A stretch of DNA of 64,000 bases, from positions 124,001 to 188,000 of the forward strand of contig NZ_JAHHZO010000001.1 in assembly GCF_018760785.1 (NCBI RefSeq), in the 5' to 3' direction. This DNA comes from Rhizobium sp. CSW-27. GTDB taxonomy: Bacteria > Pseudomonadota > Alphaproteobacteria > Rhizobiales > Rhizobiaceae. A program made the position numbers and the translations under genes. The notes beneath the pieces were generated by a model. It was not told the DNA's origin. It saw only the letters and a list, made by a program, of their open reading frames with translations, and made no database searches. Shown in pieces: positions 38,517 through 46,906 of the stretch (the stretch's first letter is position 1; the number at the start of each line of letters is the position of its first letter).

Positions 38517-39167
38517 ATGACCCACCGTTTCGTTCGCACCCTTCTGGCAGCCTGCCTTGCGCTCTGCGGCCTTCCGGCCGCAGCCGACGATGGCAGCGCC
38601 CGTTTCGATTTCTACGTGCTCTCGCTTTCCTGGTCGCCCACCTTCTGTGCCTCGCCCCAGGGCAAGGACAGCAAGGAGCAGTGCGGCACGGACAAGACAT
38701 TCGGCTTCATCGTGCACGGACTGTGGCCACAGAACGAGAGGGGCTATCCCGAATTCTGCGCCAGCATGGAGCCCCGTCGGGTGCCCGAGTCGCTGGGCCG
38801 CGACTATCTCGACATCATGCCGTCGATGGGACTGATCGGCCATGAATGGCGCAAGCATGGCAGCTGCTCCGGCCTCGGCCAGAAGGCCTATCTGGACAAG
38901 ACCCGCGCGGCCTTCAGCAGGATCCGCCTGCCGGCCGACATCGCAACCGTGACGACGGCGCAGACCTTCACCGCCGAGCAGATCGAGCAGAGCTTCATTC
39001 GCGACAATCCCGGCCTGCGTCCGGATGCGATCGCTGTCAGCTGCGAGCGCAGCCGGCTGGAAGAGGTGCGCATCTGCCTCTCCAAGGAGCTTTCCTTCCG
39101 CCCCTGCGCCGAGGTGGACCGCAAGGGCTGCACCCTCAACCGCATCACCGTGCCGCCGGCACGCTGA
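38517..39167 (+). CDS. Secreted ribonuclease T2 family protein
   Basis: This 216-residue protein has a signal peptide (MTHRFVRTLLAACLALCGLP, cleaved after Ala-Ala-Ala). Both T2 active-site segments are present: CAS I, GFIVHGLWPQN (about residue 64), and CAS II, HEWRKHGSCSG (about 109). Paired Cys support periplasmic disulfides. It should cut RNA through 2',3'-cyclic phosphates, as RNase I does, and recycle external or periplasmic RNA. GAGGAGG precedes ATG 38517. It lies between rlmJ and the first of two GST genes, on the same strand. Confidence 0.92.
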   Translation: MTHRFVRTLLAACLALCGLPAAADDGSARFDFYVLSLSWSPTFCASPQGKDSKEQCGTDKTFGFIVHGLWPQNERGYPEFCASMEPRRVPESLGRDYLDIMPSMGLIGHEWRKHGSCSGLGQKAYLDKTRAAFSRIRLPADIATVTTAQTFTAEQIEQSFIRDNPGLRPDAIAVSCERSRLEEVRICLSKELSFRPCAEVDRKGCTLNRITVPPAR

Positions 39168-39182
39168 CCATCCGACAGGATC

Positions 39183-39785
39183 ATGACGATGAAACTTCTC
39201 TATTCTCCCGCCTCCCCCTATTCCGCCAAATGCCGCATGGCTGCCCGCCATCTCGGCATCGCCGTCGAAGAGGTCAGGACCGACACCAATGCGGAACCGG
39301 CGGAACTGCTGGACAACAATCCGCTGGGCAAGATCCCGGTCCTGATCCGCGATGGCGCCGCCCCGATCTATGACAGCGTTGCCATCATGCATTTCCTCGA
39401 TCGGGAATCGGAGGGTGCCCTTTATCCGAAGAAACCGGAAAAGCGCACCGATGCGGAAGTGCTCGAAGCCCTGTGCGACGGCATCACCGACTGCCTCATC
39501 GCCATCATCTACGAGCGTCGCTTCCGGCCGGAAGAAAAGATCCACCAGGGCTGGATCGACAAGCAGTGGAACAAGGTGGTGCGCGGGCTCGACCATCTGG
39601 AAAACAACCTGCCGAAGACCGAGAAGAAGCTGCATGGCGGTCATTTCGCACTGGCCGCGCTGATCGGCTATCTGGACCTGCGCTTTGCCGGCCAGTGGGC
39701 GGAAGGCCGCCCCAACCTCGCTGCCTGGCCGGAGAAGTTCTCCGCGCTTTTTCCCGATCACGCCGGCATGAAGCCGGCAGCCTGA
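39183..39785 (+). CDS. Glutathione S-transferase family protein (first of tandem pair)
   Basis: This 200-residue protein has an N-terminal thioredoxin fold starting KLLYSPASPYSAKCRMAARH. The catalytic Ser/Cys region lies near SPYSAKC, the cis-Pro in GKIPVLIRDG, and the glutathione-binding Asp-Ser in IYDSVAIMHF. A helical C-terminal domain follows (YERRFRPEEKIHQGWIDKQW). It is closely similar along its whole length to the protein encoded at 40205-40795, by eye roughly two thirds identical, so the pair arose by tandem duplication. It sits 15 bp after the RNase T2 gene and is followed by a terminator. Substrate unknown. Confidence 0.9.
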   Translation: MTMKLLYSPASPYSAKCRMAARHLGIAVEEVRTDTNAEPAELLDNNPLGKIPVLIRDGAAPIYDSVAIMHFLDRESEGALYPKKPEKRTDAEVLEALCDGITDCLIAIIYERRFRPEEKIHQGWIDKQWNKVVRGLDHLENNLPKTEKKLHGGHFALAALIGYLDLRFAGQWAEGRPNLAAWPEKFSALFPDHAGMKPAA

Positions 39786-39839
39786 GGCGTAGCAGCCACC
39801 GGCGCCCCTGATCCTTCACGGTACATATCCCGCAACCTG

Positions 39840-39865
39840 AAGGCGGCCCCTTGCGGCCGCCTTTT
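39840..39865 (+). terminator. Rho-independent terminator after the first GST gene
   Basis: AAGGCGGCC (39840-39848) pairs with GGCCGCCTT (39855-39863) around a 6-base loop and runs into TTTT. It lies about 55 bases after the GST stop. Confidence 0.75.
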
Positions 39866-40204
39866 GCTGCCTGCGACCTGCCGCCATCCACGCGCCGGCG
39901 GTTGGCAGGAAGCGGATCCTCTTTCGCACTTGCACAATGGAAAACCCCTTAAAACGCCAGGAATTGCAATATTGCACCCGCGAACAACGCTGACCTTAAG
40001 CTCACGCAAGAATGAATTGAATATTGTTTTCCAAAGACCTGAAACATTCTGGACTCAACAGAGTCAAACCCGTCGGCATCCGCGCCGAATGACTAGCTGT
40101 TTCATTCTGCGATAATCAATATGTGGATATTAAGATTCTATTAGCGAACAGAAACATTTCATATTATATTGAAAGACGAAGGAATTATTGAATGGGATTG
40201 TGTT
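39866..40204. other. AT-rich intergenic region upstream of the second GST gene
   Basis: This is about 340 bp between the terminator and the second GST gene. From about 39950 the base composition falls well below the surrounding GC-rich level, with runs such as CATATTATATTGAAAG. It should contain the second GST promoter. I see no palindrome or RNA gene in it. A weak GGGA (40194-40197) precedes the proposed GTG start. Confidence 0.45.
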
Positions 40205-40795
40205 GTGCGTCTGCTCTATTCGCCTGTTTCGCCTTATTCGGCAAAGTGCCGGATGGCAGCCCGTCACCTGGGAATCAACCTGGAGGAAGTGAGTGCAAGC
40301 GACGGGCCGGACGCGCCGGACCTGATCGGCAGCAATCCGCTCGGCAGGATCCCCATGCTCATCCGCAACGGCGAAATGCCGCTCTGCGACAGCGTTGCGA
40401 TCATGCATTTCTTCGACCGTCTGACCGAGGGAAGGCTCTATCCGCGCAGCCCCGACCAGCGCGCCGAGGCGGAGATGCTGGAGGCCTTGTGCGACGGCAT
40501 CACCGACAGCCTTCTGTCAATCACCTATGAGCGACGCCTGCGTCCGGAAGAGAAGATCTACCAGCCCTGGATCGACCGCCACTGGCTGAAGGTGGCACGC
40601 GGACTGGATTATCTGGAAAAGCACACGCCGAAAACGGACAAGGCGCTGAACGGCGGGCATTTTGCTCTGGCCGCGCTGATCGGCTACCTGCATCTGCGCT
40701 ATGCCGGGCGATGGTCGGTCGGTCGGCCGCAGTTGGCCGCCTGGCCGCGCCAGTTCTCCGCCCTGTTTCGCGAGCAGATGAAAACCGCCGCCTGA
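40205..40795 (+). CDS. Glutathione S-transferase family protein (second of tandem pair)
   Basis: This 196-residue paralogue of the upstream GST has the same landmarks: RLLYSPVSPYSAKCRMAARH, GRIPMLIRNG, CDSVAIMHFFDR and YERRLRPEEKIYQPWIDRHW. The GTG at 40205 aligns exactly with the Met-Lys start of the first copy and has GGGA 7 bases before it. An in-frame TTG at 40169 would add 12 residues absent from the paralogue. Divergence is concentrated around residues 30-45, near the glutathione/substrate site. It shares a bidirectional terminator with the outer-membrane protein gene. Confidence 0.87.
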   Translation: MRLLYSPVSPYSAKCRMAARHLGINLEEVSASDGPDAPDLIGSNPLGRIPMLIRNGEMPLCDSVAIMHFFDRLTEGRLYPRSPDQRAEAEMLEALCDGITDSLLSITYERRLRPEEKIYQPWIDRHWLKVARGLDYLEKHTPKTDKALNGGHFALAALIGYLHLRYAGRWSVGRPQLAAWPRQFSALFREQMKTAA

Positions 40796-40847
40796 TCCGC
40801 CGCGAGAGCATGGCGGCGATCCGATGGCCATGCACAGTTTCCACGCA

Positions 40848-40877
40848 AAAGGGCCGGAGGTTTCCCTCCGGCCCTTT
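40848..40877. terminator. Bidirectional terminator between GST and outer-membrane protein genes
   Basis: AAAGGGCCGGAGG (40848-40860) and CCTCCGGCCCTTT (40865-40877) form a perfect 13-bp stem with a 4-base loop. It ends in T-runs on both strands, between the convergent stops at 40795 and 40898. Confidence 0.85.
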
Positions 40878-40897
40878 GCCGAACCAGAATAGATGGA

Positions 40898-41536
40898 TCA
40901 GAACTTGACGCCGATACCAACCTTGACGGACTGATCGTCGAAGCCGCGCGAAACGGTCGTGCCACCCAGGTTGAAATCCTTGTCCTGATAGTCGGTGTAG
41001 CGGTATTCGAGGCGAGCCGTGATGTTGGAGGTCACGAAGGCTTCGACACCGGCGCCGACCGTGTAGCCGACGGAGGTCTTGCTGTCGGAACCGGCAGCGC
41101 TCGAGACTTCATGGTCGCCGATTGCCAGACCCGCCGTACCGTAGATCAGGAAGGGGTTCATGTCGTAACCCACGCGACCACGGATCGAGCCGTTCAGCTT
41201 TTCTTCGCCGGTGATGCCGCCAGAGGTGCCCTTCTGGTCATTGTAGCCGAGATCGGCTTCACCACCGTAGACGATCTGGCCGCTCTGCCAGTTGTAGCCG
41301 CCATAGATGCCGCCGCCCCAACCGTCAGCGCTCGGCTCGCTGGAACCGCCCTTCAGCTTGCCCCAGTCGTAGGAACCGGTACCACCGAGGTAGAAGCCGG
41401 ACCAGGTCGCGGCCGGTGCCGGCGCATCGTAAGCAGCCGGAGCCTGCGGAACCTGCGTGACGGCGTCAGCAGCCTGTGCCGAAACGGCAACAAGGCTTGC
41501 AGCAGAAACCATCAGGGTCGCAATGAGAGTACGCAT
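40898..41536 (-). CDS. Outer-membrane beta-barrel protein, Omp25/RopB type
   Basis: This 212-residue protein has a signal peptide (MRTLIATLMVSAASLVAVSA). A short Pro/Ala-rich linker is followed by an eight-stranded beta-barrel: WSGFYLGGTGSYDW, GGIYGGYNWQSGQIVYGGEA, ARLEYRYTDYQDKDF and the C-terminal VKVGIGVKF ending in Phe. That pattern is the Omp25/Omp31/RopB family of Rhizobiales. It is probably abundant and structural in the outer membrane. AAGGAG lies about 7 bases before ATG 41536; an in-frame extension to 41815 runs into AT-rich non-coding DNA and is rejected. Confidence 0.92.
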   Translation of the reverse strand: MRTLIATLMVSAASLVAVSAQAADAVTQVPQAPAAYDAPAPAATWSGFYLGGTGSYDWGKLKGGSSEPSADGWGGGIYGGYNWQSGQIVYGGEADLGYNDQKGTSGGITGEEKLNGSIRGRVGYDMNPFLIYGTAGLAIGDHEVSSAAGSDSKTSVGYTVGAGVEAFVTSNITARLEYRYTDYQDKDFNLGGTTVSRGFDDQSVKVGIGVKF

Positions 41537-41901
41537 ACTTTTCTCCTTTTCAATGCGGGCCGGGAGGCGCCGTTCTTTCGGATGACAACGCCATCGCTCC
41601 CTGCTCGTTGAGCTGGAATTTGGTGGGCAATTGAGGAAATGAAAGTACCGAATTGTGAATTGATTGTGGCACACCCATGGCTGAATCTGGATGTTGCTTG
41701 CTCGCAACACGGAATTTATTAACCTTACCAAAATGTAAACAGAGATTAAACTTCGATTGTAGCTTTCACGCTGGCGTGAATACGATGTAAAAAAACTGAA
41801 GTAAAAAGAATACATCAGATGCGATCCAGGGCCTTGATGCGGGCGTAAAGCACTTGCATTTCACTGCAAGCCCGCAGCCAGCCAACAGGACAAGATCACC
41901 C
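41537..41901. other. AT-rich divergent promoter region
   Basis: This 365-bp gap separates the outer-membrane protein gene (minus) and the pteridine-reductase-like gene (plus). The stretch 41620-41830 is clearly AT-rich. It holds the omp ribosome-binding site at its left edge and an inverted repeat at 41765-41780. No RNA gene was recognised. Both promoters are expected here. Confidence 0.5.
41765..41780. promoter_or_regulatory. Short inverted repeat, possible operator
   Basis: TTCACGC and GCGTGAA form 7-bp arms with a 2-base spacer. The repeat lies in the AT-rich divergent promoter region, about 120 bp upstream of the SDR start and 230 bp upstream of the omp start. The regulator is unknown. 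Confidence 0.4.
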
Positions 41902-42663
41902 GTGACTTCTTCCCCCACCGTACTTGTCACCGGCGCAGCTCGTCGCCTCGGAAAGGCGATCAGCGAGGATCTGGCGCGTCATGGCTATGGCGTTGCCATT
42001 CACGCAGACCGCGCCATCGCGGAGGCCGAATCCCTTGCCGCGAGTCTGAGAGCCGAGGGGCACCGGGTCGTGGCCGTTCAGGCCAACCTTCTGGATGCAT
42101 CCGCGGCAGATGAACTGATCGATCAGGTGGCCGTGACGCTCGGCCCGCTGACCGGCCTCGTCAACAATGCCTCGATCTTCGAGAAGGATACGGCGGAAGC
42201 CTTCGACGCAGAAACCTTCGACCGGCATTTCGGCATCCATGTCCGCGCCCCCTCCATCCTCTCCGCCGCGCTGCTGCGGCAACTGCCTGCAGATCGCCAG
42301 GGTCTGATCGTCAACATCATCGACCAGCGCGTCTGGAAGCTGACGCCACACTTCTATTCCTACACGCTGTCGAAGGCAGCACTTTGGACCGCTACACAGA
42401 CGCTGGCGCAGGCCTATGCACCGCGTATCCGGGTCAATGCGATCGGTCCCGGCCCATCCTTCAAGAGCGAACGGCAGGCGCAGGCGGATTTCGACCGGCA
42501 GGTGGCGGCTGTTCCCCTGAAACGCGGCCCCGCCCCTTGCGAATTCGGAAGCACGATCCGATTTCTTTTTGACACTCCATCCATCACGGGCCAAATGATT
42601 GCCCTGGATGGAGGCCAGCACCTGGCCTGGGAAACGCCGGATGTGGCGGAGATTATTGAATGA
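41902..42663 (+). CDS. SDR oxidoreductase resembling pteridine reductase (FolM/PTR1-like)
   Basis: This 253-residue short-chain dehydrogenase starts at GTG 41902. It has the NADPH-binding [19 protein letters not shown] and [17 protein letters not shown], and the catalytic YTLSK. The usual catalytic Ser is replaced by Asp (VNIIDQRVW, 13 residues before the Tyr), as in pteridine reductase PTR1. The RRLG nucleotide loop and Asn-Ala-Ser-x-Phe also match that group. It may reduce dihydropterins or dihydrofolate. Its stop overlaps uvrC (ATGA), so it is the first gene of the SDR-uvrC-pgsA-moaD-moaE run. Confidence 0.85.
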   Translation: MTSSPTVLVTGAARRLGKAISEDLARHGYGVAIHADRAIAEAESLAASLRAEGHRVVAVQANLLDASAADELIDQVAVTLGPLTGLVNNASIFEKDTAEAFDAETFDRHFGIHVRAPSILSAALLRQLPADRQGLIVNIIDQRVWKLTPHFYSYTLSKAALWTATQTLAQAYAPRIRVNAIGPGPSFKSERQAQADFDRQVAAVPLKRGPAPCEFGSTIRFLFDTPSITGQMIALDGGQHLAWETPDVAEIIE

Positions 42664-44708
42664 ATGGAACGAAACTGCCTGACGGCGGCGTTCTTTATGA
42701 CGAATCGGACGACGATGACGACGACATCCTCCCGCCGGAGAGCGATGGCGCGCGCGGCGTTGCCGGCATCGAATGGAATCATGGCCTTCGCAACGAAAAC
42801 GGTCTGAAGGGCGCCGATCTGATCGCCGAGTTCGTCAAGCACCTGCCGAACGCGCCGGGCGTCTACCGCATGTTCAACGAAGCGGGCGACGTGCTCTATG
42901 TCGGCAAGGCCCGCAGTCTCAAGAAGCGCGTCTCGAACTATGCGCAGGGCCGTGTCCACTCCAACCGCCTGTCGAAGATGGTGCGGGAGACGGCGCAGAT
43001 GGAATTCGTCACGACGCGGACGGAAACCGAGGCGCTGCTGCTCGAAGCCAATCTCATCAAGCGGCTGCGCCCACGCTTCAACGTTCTGCTGCGCGACGAC
43101 AAGAGCTTTCCTTATATCATGGTGACGGGCGATCACCGCGCGCCGGCCATTTACAAACATCGCGGCGCCCGCGCCCGCAAGGGCGACTATTTCGGCCCCT
43201 TCGCCTCTGCCGGCGCCGTTGGCCGCACGATCAACTCGCTGCAGCGCGCGTTTCTCTTGCGCACCTGCACCGACAGCGTGTTCGAGGCGCGCACGCGGCC
43301 CTGCCTGCTCTACCAGATCAAACGCTGTTCCGGGCCCTGCACGCACGAGATTTCCGATGCGGATTATGCAGGGCTGGTCAAGGAGGCGAAGGATTTCCTG
43401 TCCGGTCGCAGCCAGAACGTGAAGGAAGCGATTGCCCGGCAGATGGCGGAGGCCTCCGAGGATCTCGATTTCGAGCGCGCCGCCGTCTACCGCGACCGCC
43501 TGTCCGCTCTTTCCCATGTGCAGAGCCACCAGGGCATCAACCCGGCCGGCGTCGAGGAGGCGGATGTGTTCGCCATCCACCATGAGGGCGGGTTGACCTG
43601 TATCCAGGTCTTCTTTTTCCGTGCCGGGCAGAACTGGGGCAATCAGGCCTATTTCCCGAAGGCCGATCCGCAGTTGACGGGTTCGGAAGTGCTGAATGCC
43701 TTCCTGGCGCAGTTTTATGACGACAAGCCGGTGCCGCGGCAGATCCTCTTGTCGGAAACCGTAGAGGAACAGGAACTGCTCACCCAAGCGCTCTCCGAAA
43801 AGGCCGGGCACAAGGTGGCGATCCAGGTGCCGCAGCGGGGCGAAAAGCGCGATCTGGTCGATCACGTGCTCGCCAATGCCCGCGAGGCGCATGGCCGCAA
43901 GCTGGCGGAAACCGCCTCGCAGGAGCGCCTGCTGAAGGGTTTTGCCGAGACTTTTGGCCTCGCTTATGTGCCGCGCCGCATCGAGATCTACGACAACTCG
44001 CACATCATGGGCACCAATGCCGTGGGCGGCATGGTGGTGGCGGGGCCGGAAGGCTTCGTGAAGGGCCAGTACCGCAAGTTCAACATCAAATCGACCGACA
44101 TCACCCCCGGCGACGACTTCGGCATGATGCGGGAGGTGATGACCCGTCGTTTCTCGCGCCTGCTGAAGGAAGAAGGCCTGCCGGACCGCTCGGCTCAGGC
44201 CAATCCCGAAGCCAGTCCGGAGGATGCCGCCGATCAGGCCTTCCCCGCCTGGCCGGATGTGATCCTGATCGATGGCGGCCAGGGGCAGATGACGGCGGTC
44301 AAGGCAATCCTGGACGAACTCGGCATCCGCGACGTGGTGACCGCCATCGGCGTTGCCAAGGGCGTCGACCGCGATGCTGGCCGCGAGCGGTTCTTTGCCG
44401 ATGGCCGCAGCGATTTCTCGCTGCCGCCGCGCGACCCGGTCCTCTATTTCATCCAGCGTATGCGCGACGAGGCGCACCGCTTCGCCATCGGCTCGCACCG
44501 GGCACGCCGCAAGAAGGAGATGGTGAAGAACCCGCTCGACGAGATTTCCGGAATCGGTCCCAGCCGCAAGCGGGCGCTCCTGCAGCATTTCGGCACGGCC
44601 AAGGCGGTGTCGCGCGCCGGCATCAATGACCTGATGGCGGTGGAGGGCATTTCGGAAGCCGTCGCCAAACAGATCTACAATCATTTTCACGAAAGCCGGG
44701 CGAATTGA
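42660..44708 (+). CDS. uvrC: Excinuclease ABC subunit C
   Basis: UvrC makes both incisions in nucleotide excision repair after UvrA and UvrB find the lesion. The 682-residue protein has the GIY-YIG endonuclease domain near the N-terminus ([20 protein letters not shown]). It also has a Cys cluster ([13 protein letters not shown]), the UvrB-binding UVR motif (about 255-290), and the RNase H-like endonuclease domain ([20 protein letters not shown]). Two helix-hairpin-helix motifs lie at the C-terminus ([20 protein letters not shown]). An acidic N-terminal extension of about 40 residues is usual in rhizobia. It overlaps the upstream SDR gene by four bases. Confidence 0.97.
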   Translation: MNGTKLPDGGVLYDESDDDDDDILPPESDGARGVAGIEWNHGLRNENGLKGADLIAEFVKHLPNAPGVYRMFNEAGDVLYVGKARSLKKRVSNYAQGRVHSNRLSKMVRETAQMEFVTTRTETEALLLEANLIKRLRPRFNVLLRDDKSFPYIMVTGDHRAPAIYKHRGARARKGDYFGPFASAGAVGRTINSLQRAFLLRTCTDSVFEARTRPCLLYQIKRCSGPCTHEISDADYAGLVKEAKDFLSGRSQNVKEAIARQMAEASEDLDFERAAVYRDRLSALSHVQSHQGINPAGVEEADVFAIHHEGGLTCIQVFFFRAGQNWGNQAYFPKADPQLTGSEVLNAFLAQFYDDKPVPRQILLSETVEEQELLTQALSEKAGHKVAIQVPQRGEKRDLVDHVLANAREAHGRKLAETASQERLLKGFAETFGLAYVPRRIEIYDNSHIMGTNAVGGMVVAGPEGFVKGQYRKFNIKSTDITPGDDFGMMREVMTRRFSRLLKEEGLPDRSAQANPEASPEDAADQAFPAWPDVILIDGGQGQMTAVKAILDELGIRDVVTAIGVAKGVDRDAGRERFFADGRSDFSLPPRDPVLYFIQRMRDEAHRFAIGSHRARRKKEMVKNPLDEISGIGPSRKRALLQHFGTAKAVSRAGINDLMAVEGISEAVAKQIYNHFHESRAN

Positions 44709-44802
44709 TCGCCCGGGCTTTACGAATTCCGCCAGAATTGCAGTTGACGCTTGCGCTTCGAAGCATCAACTAAGGGCGCAGCAAGCAGGTAGCAGGTTCC
44801 TC

Positions 44803-45390
44803 ATGGCATCGCGCGCATACAACATTCCAAACCTCCTCACCTATGCGCGCATCGTGGCCGTGCCGGTCGTCGTGGCGTGCTTCTTCGTGGAAGGTCGGCT
44901 GCAGAGTTCCGACGTGGCGCGATGGACGGCGCTCGGCATCTTCGTCGTCGCATCGATCACCGATTACCTCGACGGCTATCTCGCCCGTATCTGGAACCAG
45001 ACGTCGAATATCGGCCGGATGCTGGATCCGATCGCCGACAAGCTGCTGGTGGCTTCAGTGCTGCTGCTGATGGCGGCCGACGGCACCATTGCCGGCTGGT
45101 CGCTCTGGGCGGCCATCACCATTCTCTGCCGGGAAATCCTCGTCTCCGGCCTGCGCGAATATCTGGCGGCGCTGAAGGTGGCGGTGCCGGTGACGCGGAT
45201 TGCCAAATGGAAGACGACGATCCAGATGGTCTCCATTGCCTTCCTGCTGGCAGGCCCTGCCGGCGACAAGTTCGGCCTCTACACGACCGCGCTCGGCATC
45301 ACGCTTCTCTGGCTCGCCGCCATTCTGACGATCTATACCGGCTACGACTACTTCAAGGCCGGGCTCAAGCATGTGGTGGAAGAAGAATGA
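44803..45390 (+). CDS. pgsA: CDP-diacylglycerol-glycerol-3-phosphate 3-phosphatidyltransferase
   Basis: PgsA makes phosphatidylglycerophosphate, the first committed step to phosphatidylglycerol and cardiolipin, in the inner membrane. The 195-residue protein has the complete CDP-alcohol phosphatidyltransferase motif, from TDYLDGYLAR through GRMLDPIADK, with all Asp residues present. About six helices are predicted; the family start MASRAYNIPNLLTYARI is clear. It follows uvrC by 94 bp and overlaps moaD by four bases. Confidence 0.96.
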   Translation: MASRAYNIPNLLTYARIVAVPVVVACFFVEGRLQSSDVARWTALGIFVVASITDYLDGYLARIWNQTSNIGRMLDPIADKLLVASVLLLMAADGTIAGWSLWAAITILCREILVSGLREYLAALKVAVPVTRIAKWKTTIQMVSIAFLLAGPAGDKFGLYTTALGITLLWLAAILTIYTGYDYFKAGLKHVVEEE

Positions 45391-45644
45391 AGGTGAAGCT
45401 CGTCTATTTCGCCTGGGTGCGCGAGCGCATCGACAAGCCGGAAGAGGAGATCGAGCTTCCGGACGCAGTCGTGACGGCCGGCGACCTCCTGCGGCATCTG
45501 AAGACGCTCGGCGACGGTTACGAGGCGGCCCTGCAATATCCGGAGGTGATCCGCGTGGCGGTGAACCAGGAACATGTCGACCACGACGAGCCGATTGCCG
45601 GCGCCCGCGAAATCGGCATTTTCCCGCCGATGACGGGGGGATAG
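45387..45644 (+). CDS. moaD: Molybdopterin synthase small subunit (MoaD)
   Basis: MoaD is the ubiquitin-like sulfur carrier of molybdopterin synthase. The 85-residue protein starts MKVKLVYFAWVRERIDKPEE and ends FPPMTGG. The Gly-Gly C-terminus is adenylated by MoeB and converted to thiocarboxylate. ATG 45387 overlaps the pgsA stop. The moaE gene follows after 2 bases, so the two subunits are made together. Confidence 0.95.
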   Translation: MKVKLVYFAWVRERIDKPEEEIELPDAVVTAGDLLRHLKTLGDGYEAALQYPEVIRVAVNQEHVDHDEPIAGAREIGIFPPMTGG

Positions 45645-45646
45645 CC

Positions 45647-46108
45647 GTGGCAGCCTCCCCCACCATCCGTGTCCAGAACGAGGATTTCCACCTCCAGACG
45701 GAGATCGACCGGCTGGTGGCCGGACGGACGGATATCGGGGCGGTCGTCACCTTCAGCGGCCTCTGCCGAGACGACGGCGGCAGCCTGAACGCGCTCGAGC
45801 TCGAACATTATCCCGGCATGGCGGAAGCGGAAATGCGGCGCATCGCGGAACTCGCGATTGCTCGCTTCTCCCTGCAAGGCCTGACCGCCATTCACCGGTT
45901 CGGCAAGATCGCGCCGGGCGAAAACATCGTGCTCGTCATTGCCGCCTCGCGGCACCGGCAGGCGGCTTTCGACGGCGCAAATTTCGTCATGGATTTTCTG
46001 AAAACCGCCGCCCCCTTCTGGAAGAAGGAACATCTGGCAGACGGCTCGACCGGCGGCTGGGTCTCGGCCAAGGATGCCGACGATAAGGCTCGGGACAAGT
46101 GGCGTTGA
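45647..46108 (+). CDS. moaE: Molybdopterin synthase large subunit (MoaE)
   Basis: MoaE binds precursor Z (cPMP) and uses MoaD thiocarboxylate to insert two sulfurs. The 153-residue protein has GAVVTFSGLCRDDGG, LELEHYPGMAEAEMRRIAE and HRFGKIAPGENIVLVIAAS. The active-site lysines are in KIAPGE and FWKKEHL. The start GTG 45647 (VAASPTIRVQNEDFHLQ) is preceded by GGGGGGAT and lies 2 bases after the moaD stop. It serves molybdoenzymes such as the one encoded at 35369-37504. Confidence 0.95.
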   Translation: MAASPTIRVQNEDFHLQTEIDRLVAGRTDIGAVVTFSGLCRDDGGSLNALELEHYPGMAEAEMRRIAELAIARFSLQGLTAIHRFGKIAPGENIVLVIAASRHRQAAFDGANFVMDFLKTAAPFWKKEHLADGSTGGWVSAKDADDKARDKWR

Positions 46109-46115
46109 CCGCTTG

Positions 46116-46631
46116 ATGGCCTCTCTTTTCACCAGCCGATGTCTTCTTCAACCACCAGGTGAGCATGACCGCGATGGCCTCATCGCGCTCGCGACCGACC
46201 TCACGGTAAGAGGTTTCCTTGGCGGCCCCCGCGAGGACACGGCCGCGATGGCCAGCGCCGACGCGCTGGTCGCCGGTAGCCCCCACTCCCTCGCATGGGC
46301 GGTTCGGCTTCGGGACCAGAGTGAGGCGGGCTGCATCGGACTTGTCGTCATCGGCCCTCATCATGACGACAGACTTCCCGAACTGTCCTATCAATTTCTG
46401 CCGGCCTATTGGGGGCGCGGGCTGGCACTGGAATGCACCGAGGCGGTGCTCCGCCATGCCTTCGACAGCCTGTCACTGCCTCGCCTCGTCAGCGAGACAC
46501 AGGCGGCAAACCGGGCATCCCGGCGGCTTCTCGAGCGACTCGGCATGCGCAAGGCGCGAACCGTCGAGCGTTTTGGGGCGGCACAGATCATCTATGAAAT
46601 CGCCAATCCGCTTAGCCCGGTCAGGCCATAA
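46116..46631 (+). CDS. GNAT family N-acetyltransferase (RimJ/RimL-like)
   Basis: This 171-residue acetyltransferase has the acetyl-CoA-binding segment YQFLPAYWGRGLALECTEAV. The RimJ/RimL-type ending ANRASRRLLERLGMRKAR is present. The substrate could be a protein N-terminus or small molecule. It lies 7 bp after moaE and ends the plus-strand operon. Its last 11 bases overlap the end of a broken permease gene on the other strand. The ATG at 46116 (MASLFTSRCLLQPPGEHD) is preferred to an extension within moaE. Confidence 0.87.
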   Translation: MASLFTSRCLLQPPGEHDRDGLIALATDLTVRGFLGGPREDTAAMASADALVAGSPHSLAWAVRLRDQSEAGCIGLVVIGPHHDDRLPELSYQFLPAYWGRGLALECTEAVLRHAFDSLSLPRLVSETQAANRASRRLLERLGMRKARTVERFGAAQIIYEIANPLSPVRP

Positions 46632-46752
46632 GTCGTTCCCGCCGGCCGATCACCAGCAACGCCACCAGCGCACCGAGCATCACCGCATCGCGCCACCAGG
46701 CAACGGGAGCGTAGCCGCTCTACAGTGTCTCGCCGAGGCCGAACAGGGCCGC
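46621..46752 (-). pseudogene. 3' remnant of a LivH-type permease gene
   Basis: Read on the minus strand this stretch encodes ALFGLGETL, a TAG stop at 46720-46722 where the intact gene has Trp, then SGYAPVAWWRDAVMLGALVA and LLVIGRRERLMA, ending in TGA. It matches the C-terminus of the intact permease at 47893-48789 (bases 47906-48021), with about ten substitutions and a 3-base insertion. Similarity stops abruptly at 46752. The remnant ends inside the GNAT gene 3' end. It is therefore a truncated, stop-containing copy or the old resident gene end. Confidence 0.8.
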
Positions 46753-46906
46753 TCATACCGCGCTTATCGGCAGAATGAGGGTAAACTGTTCAGAGGCTTC
46801 ATTAGCATGAGGTTGACGATGCCCACCCGACGCCGTGCCAGACGACAATGCGGCGCGGGACAGGTGGCGCGGCGGTTGACCGCGGCGCACCCGCATGTCC
46901 CGCCTG
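46753..46906. other. Spacer between permease remnant and methyltransferase gene
   Basis: This 154-bp stretch has no convincing gene and no similarity I can see to the intact permease gene beyond 46752. It may hold degraded sequence left from the rearrangement that broke the permease. Confidence 0.35.
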
